DNA of 64,000 nucleotides. It comes from Kryptolebias marmoratus (lineage: Eukaryota > Chordata > Actinopteri > Cyprinodontiformes > Rivulidae). The position numbers and the translations under genes are program-made. Shown here in pieces: positions 13,401-25,570 of this stretch (position 1 is the first letter of the stretch; every line of letters starts with the position of its first letter). The notes under the pieces are model-generated. The model saw only the letters and a program-made list of their open reading frames with translations, searched no databases and was not told the origin of the DNA. Location: positions 24,833,444-24,897,443 of the forward strand of contig NC_051444.1 of NCBI RefSeq assembly GCF_001649575.2. Direction: 5' to 3'.

Positions 13401-16400
13401 CTTGCAGCCACAGTTTGCGTGGTCATTTCTGTGAAAATCACAACCTTTTTTTATGTGCACAGCTTGCAAAACTGTATTCTTGGCCGTGCACATTATTTTG
13501 TTTTGCACACGCTTCACCCACATTTATGATTTAATCCACTGGAGTACACTTTAGAAATAGGCAGATTTGGACCAGTTTTAAATAATTATTATTATATATC
13601 ATTGATGTGGTCAGGCCTGGACATTTAGGGCTGTAACCTTGAATGTTTTCTGTCATAAGGAGAGCTGCTGTGCAGGTCTTACGTGTAGGATATATGTATA
13701 AGAAAGTGTGTTAAGATTCACTATTGTTTGACACATTTTTAAGGATGAAACTATTCATAATTTTGGCATTCTCTGATTGTTTCCTCACCTGTTTGTTTGC
13801 GTTTCCCAACCGTTTTATCCCCTTTTTTCTTCTTATCTTAACATTTTTGTCGCTTTTCTTTCCTTTTTATTGATTTTTTAAATCTCGAATAGCAAACTAG
13901 CGGAGCAGCAAGCAAAGGTTAAAGAGATCGCTGCTTTGTAGTTCATTTCGGTCGGAGCCGCTCAGCCAGAGGCCCACCTGTTCGGAAACCCGATGAGGCT
14001 TTAAATGGCTGCAGCTATGATCACCGCTCATGAACTCCAAGCATTCACTGAGTCACGCAGGCGGTCAGGACAGTCTTTTTAGCCTTTTCAGTAAGAGTGA
14101 GATGAAAAGTCGTCGGTACAGAGTTAAGCGTGGCCTGGACTATTAAAACGTACGCGTTTAAATACGCTCCTGTATGCAGCCGAAGCCCAGATGTGAGCCA
14201 GACGGTATGAGGTGTTAAGGCTTACAGCGTGCTCTTCATGCATGATTTGAAATCTGCGACCGCGCTCTGTTTGTGTGTCTGCTTTTTGATGCATAGCGAA
14301 GAGTGGAGATTAAAGCCATGAATCACGGAGATGGAATGAACTTGTCAGAGGAGAGAGTGAGGGGTGGGTGGGTGTGTGTGTGTGGGGGGGGGACGATGCT
14401 GGGGATGGCTAAAGACGGAGTGCATTCTGGTGTTTTGTGTCTGCCGCGTGAGCAACACCGACTTTGCGCAGCACATCAAAAGGAGGCTAATTTGTGAAAC
14501 GACATCTCGTCTCTGGCTCTTGAAAGCATTAGCATTTTGAAGTCATTAGGCTGTTTTCAGCCAAAAATCGTTGGATTGTTTGTCGCATGTCAGATTTCAG
14601 AAAGCCCGCGACTGTCGTCTCTCATTTGTATTCCGGGGTGAGTCTGAGTGATCATCACGGTGGCGTTGATGCAGAACTTCTGCTGCTTCCCACTCCTCTT
14701 GACATATTTGCCGTTTTTAAAAGGCACATGAAAAATGCAAACGCCCACAGTGTTTGCAACCATTCAGACTAAATAAATGTCCCTCACACCTGTTACGAGG
14801 GTTTTAACTAGATTTTAAAATATTAACTGATCTATAAGTGGGTTAAACAGGCAGTTGGAGAAGCAGGAACAAAATGACAAACGTTGCTTGCTGTCTGTAT
14901 GTGAGGATTTAAGGTTTGATGTGCTTTAAATGTTGTTATTCTAACCATGTTAGCTGAACGAGGGCTGCCACTAACGACCAGTTTTATTTGGATTAAACTA
15001 GGGACTAATTTTCCTCCAAAAATCAAAATAATCAATTATAGTTTTGTTTTATTTTTTAACTTTCAAATTTGGCATTTACTGTATACCACCAAATTAAAAA
15101 AAAAAAATCAAAGTAAAGTACAAAATGTAGGGTTTAAAAGGATAACTCCAGCATGACAGAATGTATTGTATGTATTTCAATCTAAAACAGCCAAATATTT
15201 AGCATGTTGTAAGGCAACTATTGGTAAGAACTGCAGCAAAACCCTTCTTTTGTTTGAATTAGTAGTAGTATGTATTATAAATGATTGATTTGGCTGGTAT
15301 CTACACACAGGTGTGCTGAAGTGTGTTCTCTCCTGTAGAGATGGTTCCCCAGCCATCAGGATGTTCAGATGTGATCCAGACCTTTTTCTTTAAGCATTTT
15401 GTATTTAAATTATTGTTTACAACAACAGAAGTTAAGGGGAAAACGGAACAAAGCGGCAGAGGGATCGGGTCATGAAGAGGGAACACAACACCGTTAGAAA
15501 CAGCATTAATACATAAAATGTGAGCCTAAATTCTGGGCTGAAGGGTTTCCCCTCATTCATTCAGTGAAAATATCGCAGACAGACAACCTGTCTAACTTCA
15601 GAGTGCATTTAGCTGCTTTTAAAAAAAAAAACCAAAAAACCATCTTGTTTTGATTTTCCACGTGTGTCTCATACGTCCTCAGGGCATCAATGTTCAGCTG
15701 CTGCTCCTAAGCCCAAAAAAAAGCCTTGCCACCCGGTTATTGAAGGACTCCCATACTTCAGACTCCTTTGGTCTTTGAAAACGTCTATAACCGTATCGAC
15801 ACTGCTGCAGCCGCAGACAATGGTTTGAACATGAAACTGTCCCATGGAGCCAGCAGGAACTCGACTTACGTACGCAGCATTGACTACCAGCGTGGAGAGC
15901 TGTTGTTACTTGTTACTGAAACTACTAAGAAAATAAGAGAAATTCGTAAAAATGTATGTGCCCATGAAAAATATTGTTCTTGACTAATTATTATAATCAA
16001 TGTCATTGAATAGACTGAATAATTGCTGCGGCCCTGAGACAAATTTATTATTCTAACTAATGTGCAAATTTGCAATTCATTAAAAACATGAAAACCCATA
16101 CATTTAAGGAAAGAGAATATCTCTTAAGATCTCAGGAAAACCGTATTTTTCCGTGACAAATAATCTCAGAACCCTTGTCCCAGCCACTTTCTAACATTGG
16201 ATATAGGCTTATCTTCACCATTTAAATATTATCCCTAAAGGGATAATATTGTGTTGGTGTAAGTATGGTAAATATCAGAATTTATTTTTATTTAATTGAA
16301 TACAAATACAGTAAAATGTACATGTACTCACCAATAATGAATATTGATTGAAAGCGATGATGACGATGAGTTAGCCTTGCAGTAAGATGAAGGTGTAAAG

Positions 16401-19400
16401 AAGATGATGACTGCACAGCAAATCAGAGGACTTACAGCTCCTCTGGTGGCGCCGCTTCAGGGCTGGCCTGCACGTGCGTCACATGTTGCATTTTATATGG
16501 AAACGGTTGAATTTACATTAATATTCATGTTATATATTTGCAATGATATTGTTCTTAATAATTTAGCAGATGAAAAAATTCTATATTGCCATGAAGGAAA
16601 GCTATAAAGAGTTGCGGGGATATTTGCAGTTTCCTCAAACTGTGAACGACCGAGGCCGTGAACCCTGAACCAGAACTTCACGGGGGTCTGCTGTAGTAGC
16701 TATTTCAACTATTATTTTTTTATTTAAACTGACTCACAGCGAGGCAAACTTTCTGCAGATCCAAAAGTTTGCCATTTTAGTTCCTTGGAACTAGGAAAGA
16801 TAGTTTCTTTTCTATTGAGCATGACTTCATGTCTTCGTGCTCACTAAATGTAAAGGCGGCAGCAAATTTGTATTTAACTGAAATGGAAAAGCAAAGTACC
16901 CATGATTTCTCCTATATTGTTTTTTTTTTTTTTTTTGTACATCTCATGTCGGTGGATGTACACAAAAAGAAAGGCGGAATCAAAAAACAGATGCTGTGAC
17001 AAAATGACCCAAAAGAAGGAAAAAAAAAGGACAAATAAACTAATATTCCCTCCTCATCTCAGCTAGATGAGTCTAATGTAACCACGAGATATTAGCTCGC
17101 TGCAAACACAATGGCTTGTTCGGCCAGACGGTGGAGTCGGATATCAATGCGGGGCCTCGGGAAAGGGTTCCTTTCCGTGAAGCTTTTAACAGTAATTTTG
17201 TCAGGAGTCACACTGTGCCAGAATCCATCTCGGGGAAAGAATGGCAGCTCAGATGAAAAGTGAGAGTCTGTGAGAGTAAATGGGCCTGACATCATGAGAG
17301 GCTCTCTTGAGTCGCTGCAGTCCGTCATTCAGCAGCTTCTGTCTGAACAAGCAACAACAAGTTCTCTGTCACAGCCTGTACATCACTCCTGATGTAAAAT
17401 CAGCTCACAAACGAGGGGGGAGGGGGGGCGAAGGGGACGAAATGGCCAGAGTCCTGAAAAGTGATTGTTTTCAATGGAAAAGGTCCAAAGATTTGTTCAT
17501 AAAATAAAAATAAATTATTGTCTGTTTTTTTTTCATGGTTTCAGAATGTTCTCAAACACTTAGAATAATTTTTATTAAACTACCATAATTTCCGGACTAT
17601 AAGCCGCTACTTTTTGCACAAGCTTTGAACCCTGCGGCTTATAGTCCGGTGCAGCTTTTCTATGGATTTTTGTGATATCGTAAGAGGATTTGTTTTGGTT
17701 TGTTCCGCTGTTGTACGGCATGTGATTAGTGCGCAGGAAGAAGACAAAGATGGCGACAAATGACCGACTTTTCTTCTCGTTAAAGCCGCGTTACTGCACC
17801 TTAGCCCAAAAGGTAGGCCGGTTATATTTTTCTGGTGTGCTGTAGGTCATTGTTATACAGTACATTTGATACTCGTTTATTCAGCACAGTACATGTTTTG
17901 TACTTTTAATTACCGGTACTCGTACATATATGTACAAAGTTGTGCAAATATGTACCAGTAACTTGTTTTTCAAAATGTTAATAAAAGGGATGTTCCCAAA
18001 CAGCCATCTCTTTCTTGTGCATATTCTCTTACATATGGTAATTAAACATTAAAACACCTGCGGCTTTTAGTCCGGTGCGGCTAATGTATGAACAAAACAG
18101 GATTTTCCCCTAATTTTAGCTTGTGCGACTAATATTCAGGTGCGCCCTGTAGTCCGGAAAATATGGTAATTAATGGGTGGGTGAAGACTTTACGTATAAA
18201 ACTCACGACATAACAATGGCTGCAGTACTGTCCCTCTCTTCAGTCATATGCCAGTCAGTTGTGTTTGTTTTTTTTTTTTTTTTCAGCAAACATAAGTAAA
18301 TTTAAACATTTATTTCCTCCTGGACCCTTCAGTCACAACATCAACATTCCCCCCTGCTCAGCATTCAGCCTCAGAGCCGCTCAGAGATCTAATCAGCCCA
18401 AGCCATTAAAGTCAAAGAAGAAGTCCTCCTCGCTGGGCTGAATTTCTCCCTCTGCCATGGCTGCAGACAACAGGGAACTTGGGTCAAGGTCTGAGTCCGA
18501 TAACATCTTTTCCTGTCTTCAATTCTGAAGAGGGAAGGTCTTCCCCCCCCCCCTTCTCTGGCATTGAAAGCAGACCTCCAACTCACTTCTCTTTTTGCTT
18601 GCTCATGAATCACACGCACAGTATAAACTCCAAACAAAGGACCTTTGTAAAACCAGAGGAGTGTCACTATAATTTGCTTTCCCTCGGATTTATCCTCTTC
18701 TGTGACACTGCGACATAAAACATGTAATATACGCCATTATTACAGGGTTGTTCAGGACACGGCCCTTTAATTTACGAGACCGGGTCTGCCGTAAAGCCTT
18801 TGTTAGACATTTCAGGTTGCAGTTTGTTGTACATTATAAATTGACAGCATTATTTAATGTAGGAAAACATTTTTAGACAATGCATAAATTGGAGGTGGCA
18901 TAGATTACCTTAAGATTTAGAATCTTTTCATTGCTTTTGAGTTTTAAGGGCTCTTTGATGTATTTTTTGGGGCCCTAATTTATACACTTTTAATGTAATA
19001 TAATTGAAATTGCCATCAATCAGCAGGTGAGAGGTGGGGTGCACCAGAGGGCTATGCTACAAAGCAGGGCTTTCTTCCCTTAGCCGGGTTTAACAAAACC
19101 TTAAACTGCTATGAAATTACAAGTACTATGATGGTGGTTTTGATGTTACTTTGTTAACTCAAACTGTCTGCTTTAGTTTCTGTGCAGATACAGTTCCTAT
19201 AAAAAGTGTTCACCTCCTTGGATGTTTTCTGCTTTAATGGCTGCCATAAATCAATCATGGTCAATATAAATTGGCCTTTTTGACAAAGAAATATTTAAAA
19301 ACCCTTCTTCAATGTCAAAGTAAAATGAAATTTCTACAGAGTAATACCAATAAAATAAAAAGATGTAAAAGAAGTGATTGCATCAATGTGCACCCCTTTT

Positions 19401-22400
19401 AACGTGTCTGTCATAATTCAACTCAGAGAAACGAATATTGAAAAGTACAAGTCAGTGGAAGGATACCAGGGTCCTAAACATCCCCAGGAGTTCTCTTAAA
19501 TCCATCATCAAGATATGGAAGAACTATGGGACGTGTGTAAATCTACCAAGAGCAAGCTTTCCCCTCAAACTGAGTGACTGTGAAGAAGAAGAATAGTGAG
19601 AGAGACCACCAAGGCACCATATTCTCTGATGTACGGAGGTCCTAACACTTAAATCTATTAACTGTTTGATGAATGTCGCAATAAATTTAGACAAAATATG
19701 AAAAGTCCTTGTACATCATCAACTTGGTATGGTTCTGATGTATTGTGTTACACAATTCACCATATTTTAAAGCTTACAGGACTAACGGCAGCTTCTTAGT
19801 GACAGACGAGAAGGAATATAGCTTTCAAGTGTATTCATTCTTCCAAACCTATTTTTGATATGCTGAAAATCATGGGAGGTATTTAAAAAAACAAAGTTCT
19901 GGCCAAACAGGAAGATTTTTATTAAAGATAAGAATGGCTGTGCTTTTTTGTTTGTTAGGTTGGATGATTAAATGGCAGCAGTAAACATTGTTTGTGGTTA
20001 TATTTGACACTTAAAATGCAGCCATTTAATCAGCACCTAAATGCAGCACACTGACTGACTTAAGATGACCAATTAATTTATTTCATGGTATTTGGTATTT
20101 GACAGTCCAGTGCTTATTTTAGATTTTGTGTAACTCTGATGATAGAAATGTTAGTCTGATTTTTCTGAGATATCAATAAAATCACTGAATAGATGGCCTT
20201 CTTATTGAGAGTTAACGAAAAGTGTTACCATGGAGATCTAGCCATGCTTTCTTCAAGAGATCCCTGCTCGTGACACAGAAAACTCAGACTTTCACTTTGA
20301 CGTAGAAAGACGGGTATGCTGGAAATCTTGATTGCTAGTATACCTTTCTAGACAAGCCACCAGCCCATCGTAGGGCCAACTCGCACACACACTTTAAGGT
20401 CAAAGTATAATCTCCATTTAACTCAACATCTGTGTTTGGGAGTTTCAGAGGAAACCACTCGTGCACGCGGAGAACAAGCAGAGATTTGAACTCAGTTTCT
20501 TCTTGGCGTGAGGCCACAGTGATGCGCGCCACACCACCTTACAGGCCCTGCAGGATATCTGAGGTTTTAGGGTTTTTTTTATTTAATAAACACTGTATTT
20601 AAAAAAAAAAAAAATTAGAGTATTTTTTTCCAGCAGAAAGATCGTTTGCAGCAGTTTATGTATGGAAAGTACACGGTTTTGTCTAAGGAAAAAAAAAGAT
20701 ATTAAAAATGGATTAAGAGGAAGCGGGATCCACAGTGTCAGACACAGGCAGGGAGCTGCCACATCTGATTTTTACCAGACTTGTCTCCTTATCACATTAC
20801 TATGGCCTAACTGTATTTTCGTCTACATTTTTTTCTTTGTCTCCTCAGTACTTTGTCCTGCTTCTGTGCATCTTCCTGTTGGAGATCCTTGCTGGCGTCC
20901 TGGCTTGTATCTACTATCAGCAGGTAATCCCTTTTTATAATGAAATAAAGAACCCCTCATAATGTCAAATATACATGTTCAGTTGTAGAGGTGCAGAAAT
21001 GGAGAAGCTGACGTGTATTTCTAGTTTTCAGATGGTAAAAAAGAACATTTAAATTTAAACACAGGAGTTATGATCATTTTTGAAGTAGCACAGTCCTAAA
21101 TTAATTACAAAAGTTAGTAAATTTGCTTTACAATCATAGGTGAGACCTCCATATACAGTTGGCACCAGATGTTTACATCCACTGTATAAAAAAACCACAA
21201 AACATTATTTTTCAATGTCTGACATTAAATGAGACTAAACCTTTCCTGTTTTAGGGTCATTCAGGATTCCCCAAATTATTTCTATTTGTTAAATACCTGA
21301 ATAATGAGAGAAAGATTTGTTTTTACCCTTTCTTCATCATCACGATTTTACATACCTTAAGATTGTCTTTAAATTATTTGTGAAAGCCCAGATGGTGATG
21401 TCATGGTTTCAGAAGCTTTTGATTGGTTATTTGACAACACTTGAGTTAATTAGAGGCACGATATCCAAGATATCAGGAAGAGAATCGTCGACCTCCTCAA
21501 CTCTGGTTTATCTAGATGCCTGGTGGTGCTTCGTTCGTCTGTTCAAACAATTCTAGACAAATATAAAGACCACAGGAATGTCCCGCCATGATACCGCTCA
21601 GGAAGGGGACAGGTTCTGTGTTCCCTGACATGAATGGGTTTTAGTGTGAAATGTGTGTATTAAGCTGAAAACTAAAGACCTTAAGATGCTGAAGCTGGTA
21701 GAAGAACTGCATTGTCCTCAGTGAAAGGAGTCCTGTTCCAACATAAGCTGAAAGAACACTTAGAGAGGAAGAAGCCATTACACTGAAAACAACATAAAAA
21801 ACCTGCAGTTTGTTAATAAACACAGGGACAAAGACCCTAATTTCTGGAGACATGTCCTGTGGTTTGATGAAACTAAATCTGAACCGTTCGACCATAAAGA
21901 CCATTGTTACATTTGGAGGATAAAGGGAAAAGCATGCAAGCCTGAGGACATCATCCCAACTGTGAAACACGGGGGTGGCAGCATCATGTTCTGGTGGGAG
22001 GGAATGGTGTGCTTCACTAAATAGATCATAAGGAAAGAACATGATGTGGAAATACTGAAGCAACATCTCAAGACATCAGCCAGGCAGTTAAAGCTTCGGG
22101 TCTTCAAATGGACACTGACCCTCAGCAAGCTGCCTGATTAGTTACAAAGTGGCTTAAGGACGACAAAGTTGATGTTTTGGAGCGAACATCACAAAGCCAT
22201 GATCTGAATCCCACAAAAGAATTTGTAGGCAGAACTGAAAAGACGTGAGAGCAAGATCTGCCTCAGTTCCACCAGTTCTGTCAGGAGGAATGGGACAAAA
22301 ATCCAGCAATCTATTTTAAGAGGCTTGTGGAAGGAAACCCAAAACATTTGATCAAAGTCATACAGTTTTAAGGCAAATCTACCAAATACTAAGGAAATGG

Positions 22401-22996
22401 ATGCAAACCTGACTTTGAAGTCAAGTCAAGTCAAATTTATTTATATAGCACTTTTCAGCAACAAGGTGGTTCCAAGTGCTTAGTGCTTGAAGAATATAAT
22501 AAAAACTAAAAAAGGATGTTTTTCAATCTGCGGGCATTTAACAAATAGAAATATGTTTTGGAATCCTGACTGACCTAAAACAGGAAAGGTTTAGACTGGT
22601 TTAATGTCTGACAAAAAAGAATGGCTGTGTGCATTTTTATACAGCGTATGTAAACATCTGCTTTTAGCTGTGATCTGTTATCACAGCCTGATTTTAAACC
22701 GTGTAGCAGCTGTGTTTTGCTCTGCTTCGCAACCAATAAACCATGCTGGAAGTGTTTCACGTCTCCTAATCCGAGCACGTCGTCAGAAGCCTTGTAACAG
22801 AGCGCAGACAACTGTTTCTGTTCCCACGTGGCGTGTGCTGTGCTATTATTCTAAGCACAGCAAAACCAGCATGAAAACTCGAGATTGCTGGAAGGAAACG
22901 CAAGACGGCTGATTAAAAATACAAATATCTGACTGCACATATTACTCGTGGTCCATTTAGTCCAAATGGAATGGAAGAAAAAATGCCTCTAGTGGT

Positions 22997-23032
<36 letters not shown>

Positions 23033-25522
23033 CAAGGCTGAATGCTCTGTCAGAGTGGTTTGGAAACATTTGTTGTGATTTTTTGAACTGAACAACACTC
23101 GTACTTTCTTTGCTTTACAAAACGTATGAATTCTTTGGGCTCTCTCATGAGGCTCTTTTCCGACCCGAGCTCGAACAGATGGCTTTCCCAACACATTACA
23201 GCCTCACTTCACTGTTAGCAGGAGCAAATGGGAACCCTTTTTTTTTCTGTATGTAATGTTGGCATGACATGTCTCTCCATCAGCGTCTCTCGTAAGCGGT
23301 AAAGCCTGGTGGCTTGTAGCTCGGCAACAGGACATTTCTCAGTCTCGAGGCGTGCCGCTATCAGTAGAACTGCCTCATTCATTAATAATACACAACTTAT
23401 GAGCAGCCACAGAGGTCCGTGACTCTGTCTTGCATTTTTAGGCTCTCTTTACTCGCTTCAGAATGCTCACAATTTCATGAGCTGCTGAAATTTCTAAATT
23501 ACTCCTCTTCTGCCTTTTAATTGTTTTTTCCGCATGATTATTAACCACACCTCTCTAGAGAGTAATAAAGCCTCTATTTTTATCTTTTTAGTTTCCAAGA
23601 CAGAATGTGAACAACTCATCCTGTGTGCTTACAGCTCGTCTTTGACACTTGTTGCATTTTTTATGACGTGTTACTGTATAGTACGATTCTACTCAGCACG
23701 GGTCACTGCAGTGTTCATGAAACTGTAGTAACATGAAGAAAGATGCAACTTTCTTGCTTATGCCTGTTTGTTACGCTGAACTGATTTAGTAGACACTTTT
23801 ATCCAGCATTGTTTACTGTGAAGAGGAGTAGAGACAATATTACAATGAGCTAGTTTGCAAAAGGCGTTCAGAAAAAAAACAAAGAAACATTTTTAATATC
23901 ACTCCCAAGCTGGGAAATATTCATCGTTACCATGTAATGTGAAAACTCCTTCATCGGCTTTTAGACAGGAGCTGCTACAAAGACCTGCAGATGTCAGTGT
24001 TTCTGCCCTTTTTGCATCCCGTTCGGAGAAATGTCAGCACAGCTGCACTTTCTCACAGCTTCTTTTTTATTTAGTGATCAGACCTTGACTCATGTTTTAT
24101 AGAAGATTGTGTTGTTTTTAGGATTATTATTCACAGGCATGACACAGTTTGAGCTAAGTCTGAACTGTCTCACAGATGGTGCTAATTTTGTTTTTGGAAT
24201 ACTTTGATTTACAGGAGGTCATGACTGGCTTAAAAAAATGAATGTGCCCAAGTTCTTTGGCTACTAAACAAGCCCCCATTATCACCCTTCCACCTCTGTG
24301 TTTGACAGAGGGGGTGACTGATGTCCAAGAGACATTTCCAGGAGTCTTGTGATTTCATCAGATGCAATTCTAAAGCTTGTGTGTGTGTGTGTGTGTTTTA
24401 GAGAGAAGAGGCTCTTTTCCTAGCAGTCCTTTCTTGTTTATTTTTTTTAACTTTTTAACTACGTTGTCAAGAACTTAAAAATAAATGAGCTAAACCAGTG
24501 TCAAGAAGCTGCAGAGAAGTCACGCTCTCTTGCTTTGTCTCCTCACATTTCCAGCAATTAGGAAAAAAAATAAAATAAAAATACACGTAAACACAAAGAG
24601 AACCTCCAGCTGTCAGCCCCTGACATTATGAGTTCAGGTGTTAGCACACTGCTGAATGCTTCAGACCAGCAAACTAACAAAACCTGTGCTTCTATAGAGG
24701 TGCTGACATTTGCTGATAATCAGTTTTTTAAAGTGCGTTTGACTGGCAGCGTTTGCCCGCTTTTGGTCCTCTTAAGCTAAAGGTTTTGCTTAGTTTTCCG
24801 TATTTGTTTTGGATTTCAACTTAAACTGCATTCACGCCTAAATACCTTTCAGTTCCACGATCTGTTTTTTTTTTTTAATTTAAAGACATGTTTCAAGCTT
24901 CAGATATGCAGAAATAAGCCTCTAAATGTCACTAAAGCCACAGATGTGTGTTTTTTAGAGACACTGTGATAAAGTCAGTGGCATAATGTCATCAACAGTC
25001 GCGGCGGCTGTTTCTTCTTCAGTGCATTTCCCAAACTGTCAACAGGTAAAATGGAAAACCGAACACCTCCCACCCCCCATCGCCCTCCTTATCTTCCCCT
25101 CCTCTCCTTTCTTTGTCCTCACCTCTCTTTCTCTGTTTTCCATTGCTCTTTTCATCCTTCATTCCCTTGATATCTCCTTCATGCTTTGATTTACAGTGGT
25201 TTCCCAGCTGGCTTGTTGCCATAGAAACTAGCCCCACAGAACCTCCTGCTCCTCCAGCGAGCGGTTTCTGCCACCGGTTTAAAGAATGACAAGAAGGGGA
25301 GGAGAAAAAACATGGAGTTTCTTCTCCTTTGCCCTGTCTTCAGTGTCGTTTGAACTGCCATCCATGATATGTATCGACATGAAAACGCTTTAATCCTCCG
25401 GGTTATAAATGTGCTATATTTAGAAACCTCAACAGTTGAAACTAATTCATCACTCATAGGGGCTGCACTGTGCTTGCCTCAGATTTTTGTCGGGATTGTA
25501 GTCAGTTGCTGCTGTACATTGA

Positions 25523-25570
<48 letters not shown>

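Larger units (their letters stand above)
11103..20848 (+). other. cd151 intron between coding exons 2 and 3 (9,746 bp)
   Basis: This is the largest intron. It holds a MADF-like fragment in a TIR-type repeat (11588-11940), a 5'-truncated Tc1-like end (12000-12356), a CCGGACTATAAG MITE (17581-18168), a DNA transposon relic (19190-19640) and an L2-like tail (20340-20535). The stretch 12360-17580 is AT-rich with homopolymer runs and no exon I can support. 18170-19190 and 19650-20330 show nothing recognisable. Confidence 0.85.

Noticed and set aside
21641..22066. 141-aa minus-strand frame
   Set aside because: It lies antisense to the relic Tc1 transposase, which is readable on the + strand in pieces. 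The minus frame is incidental.
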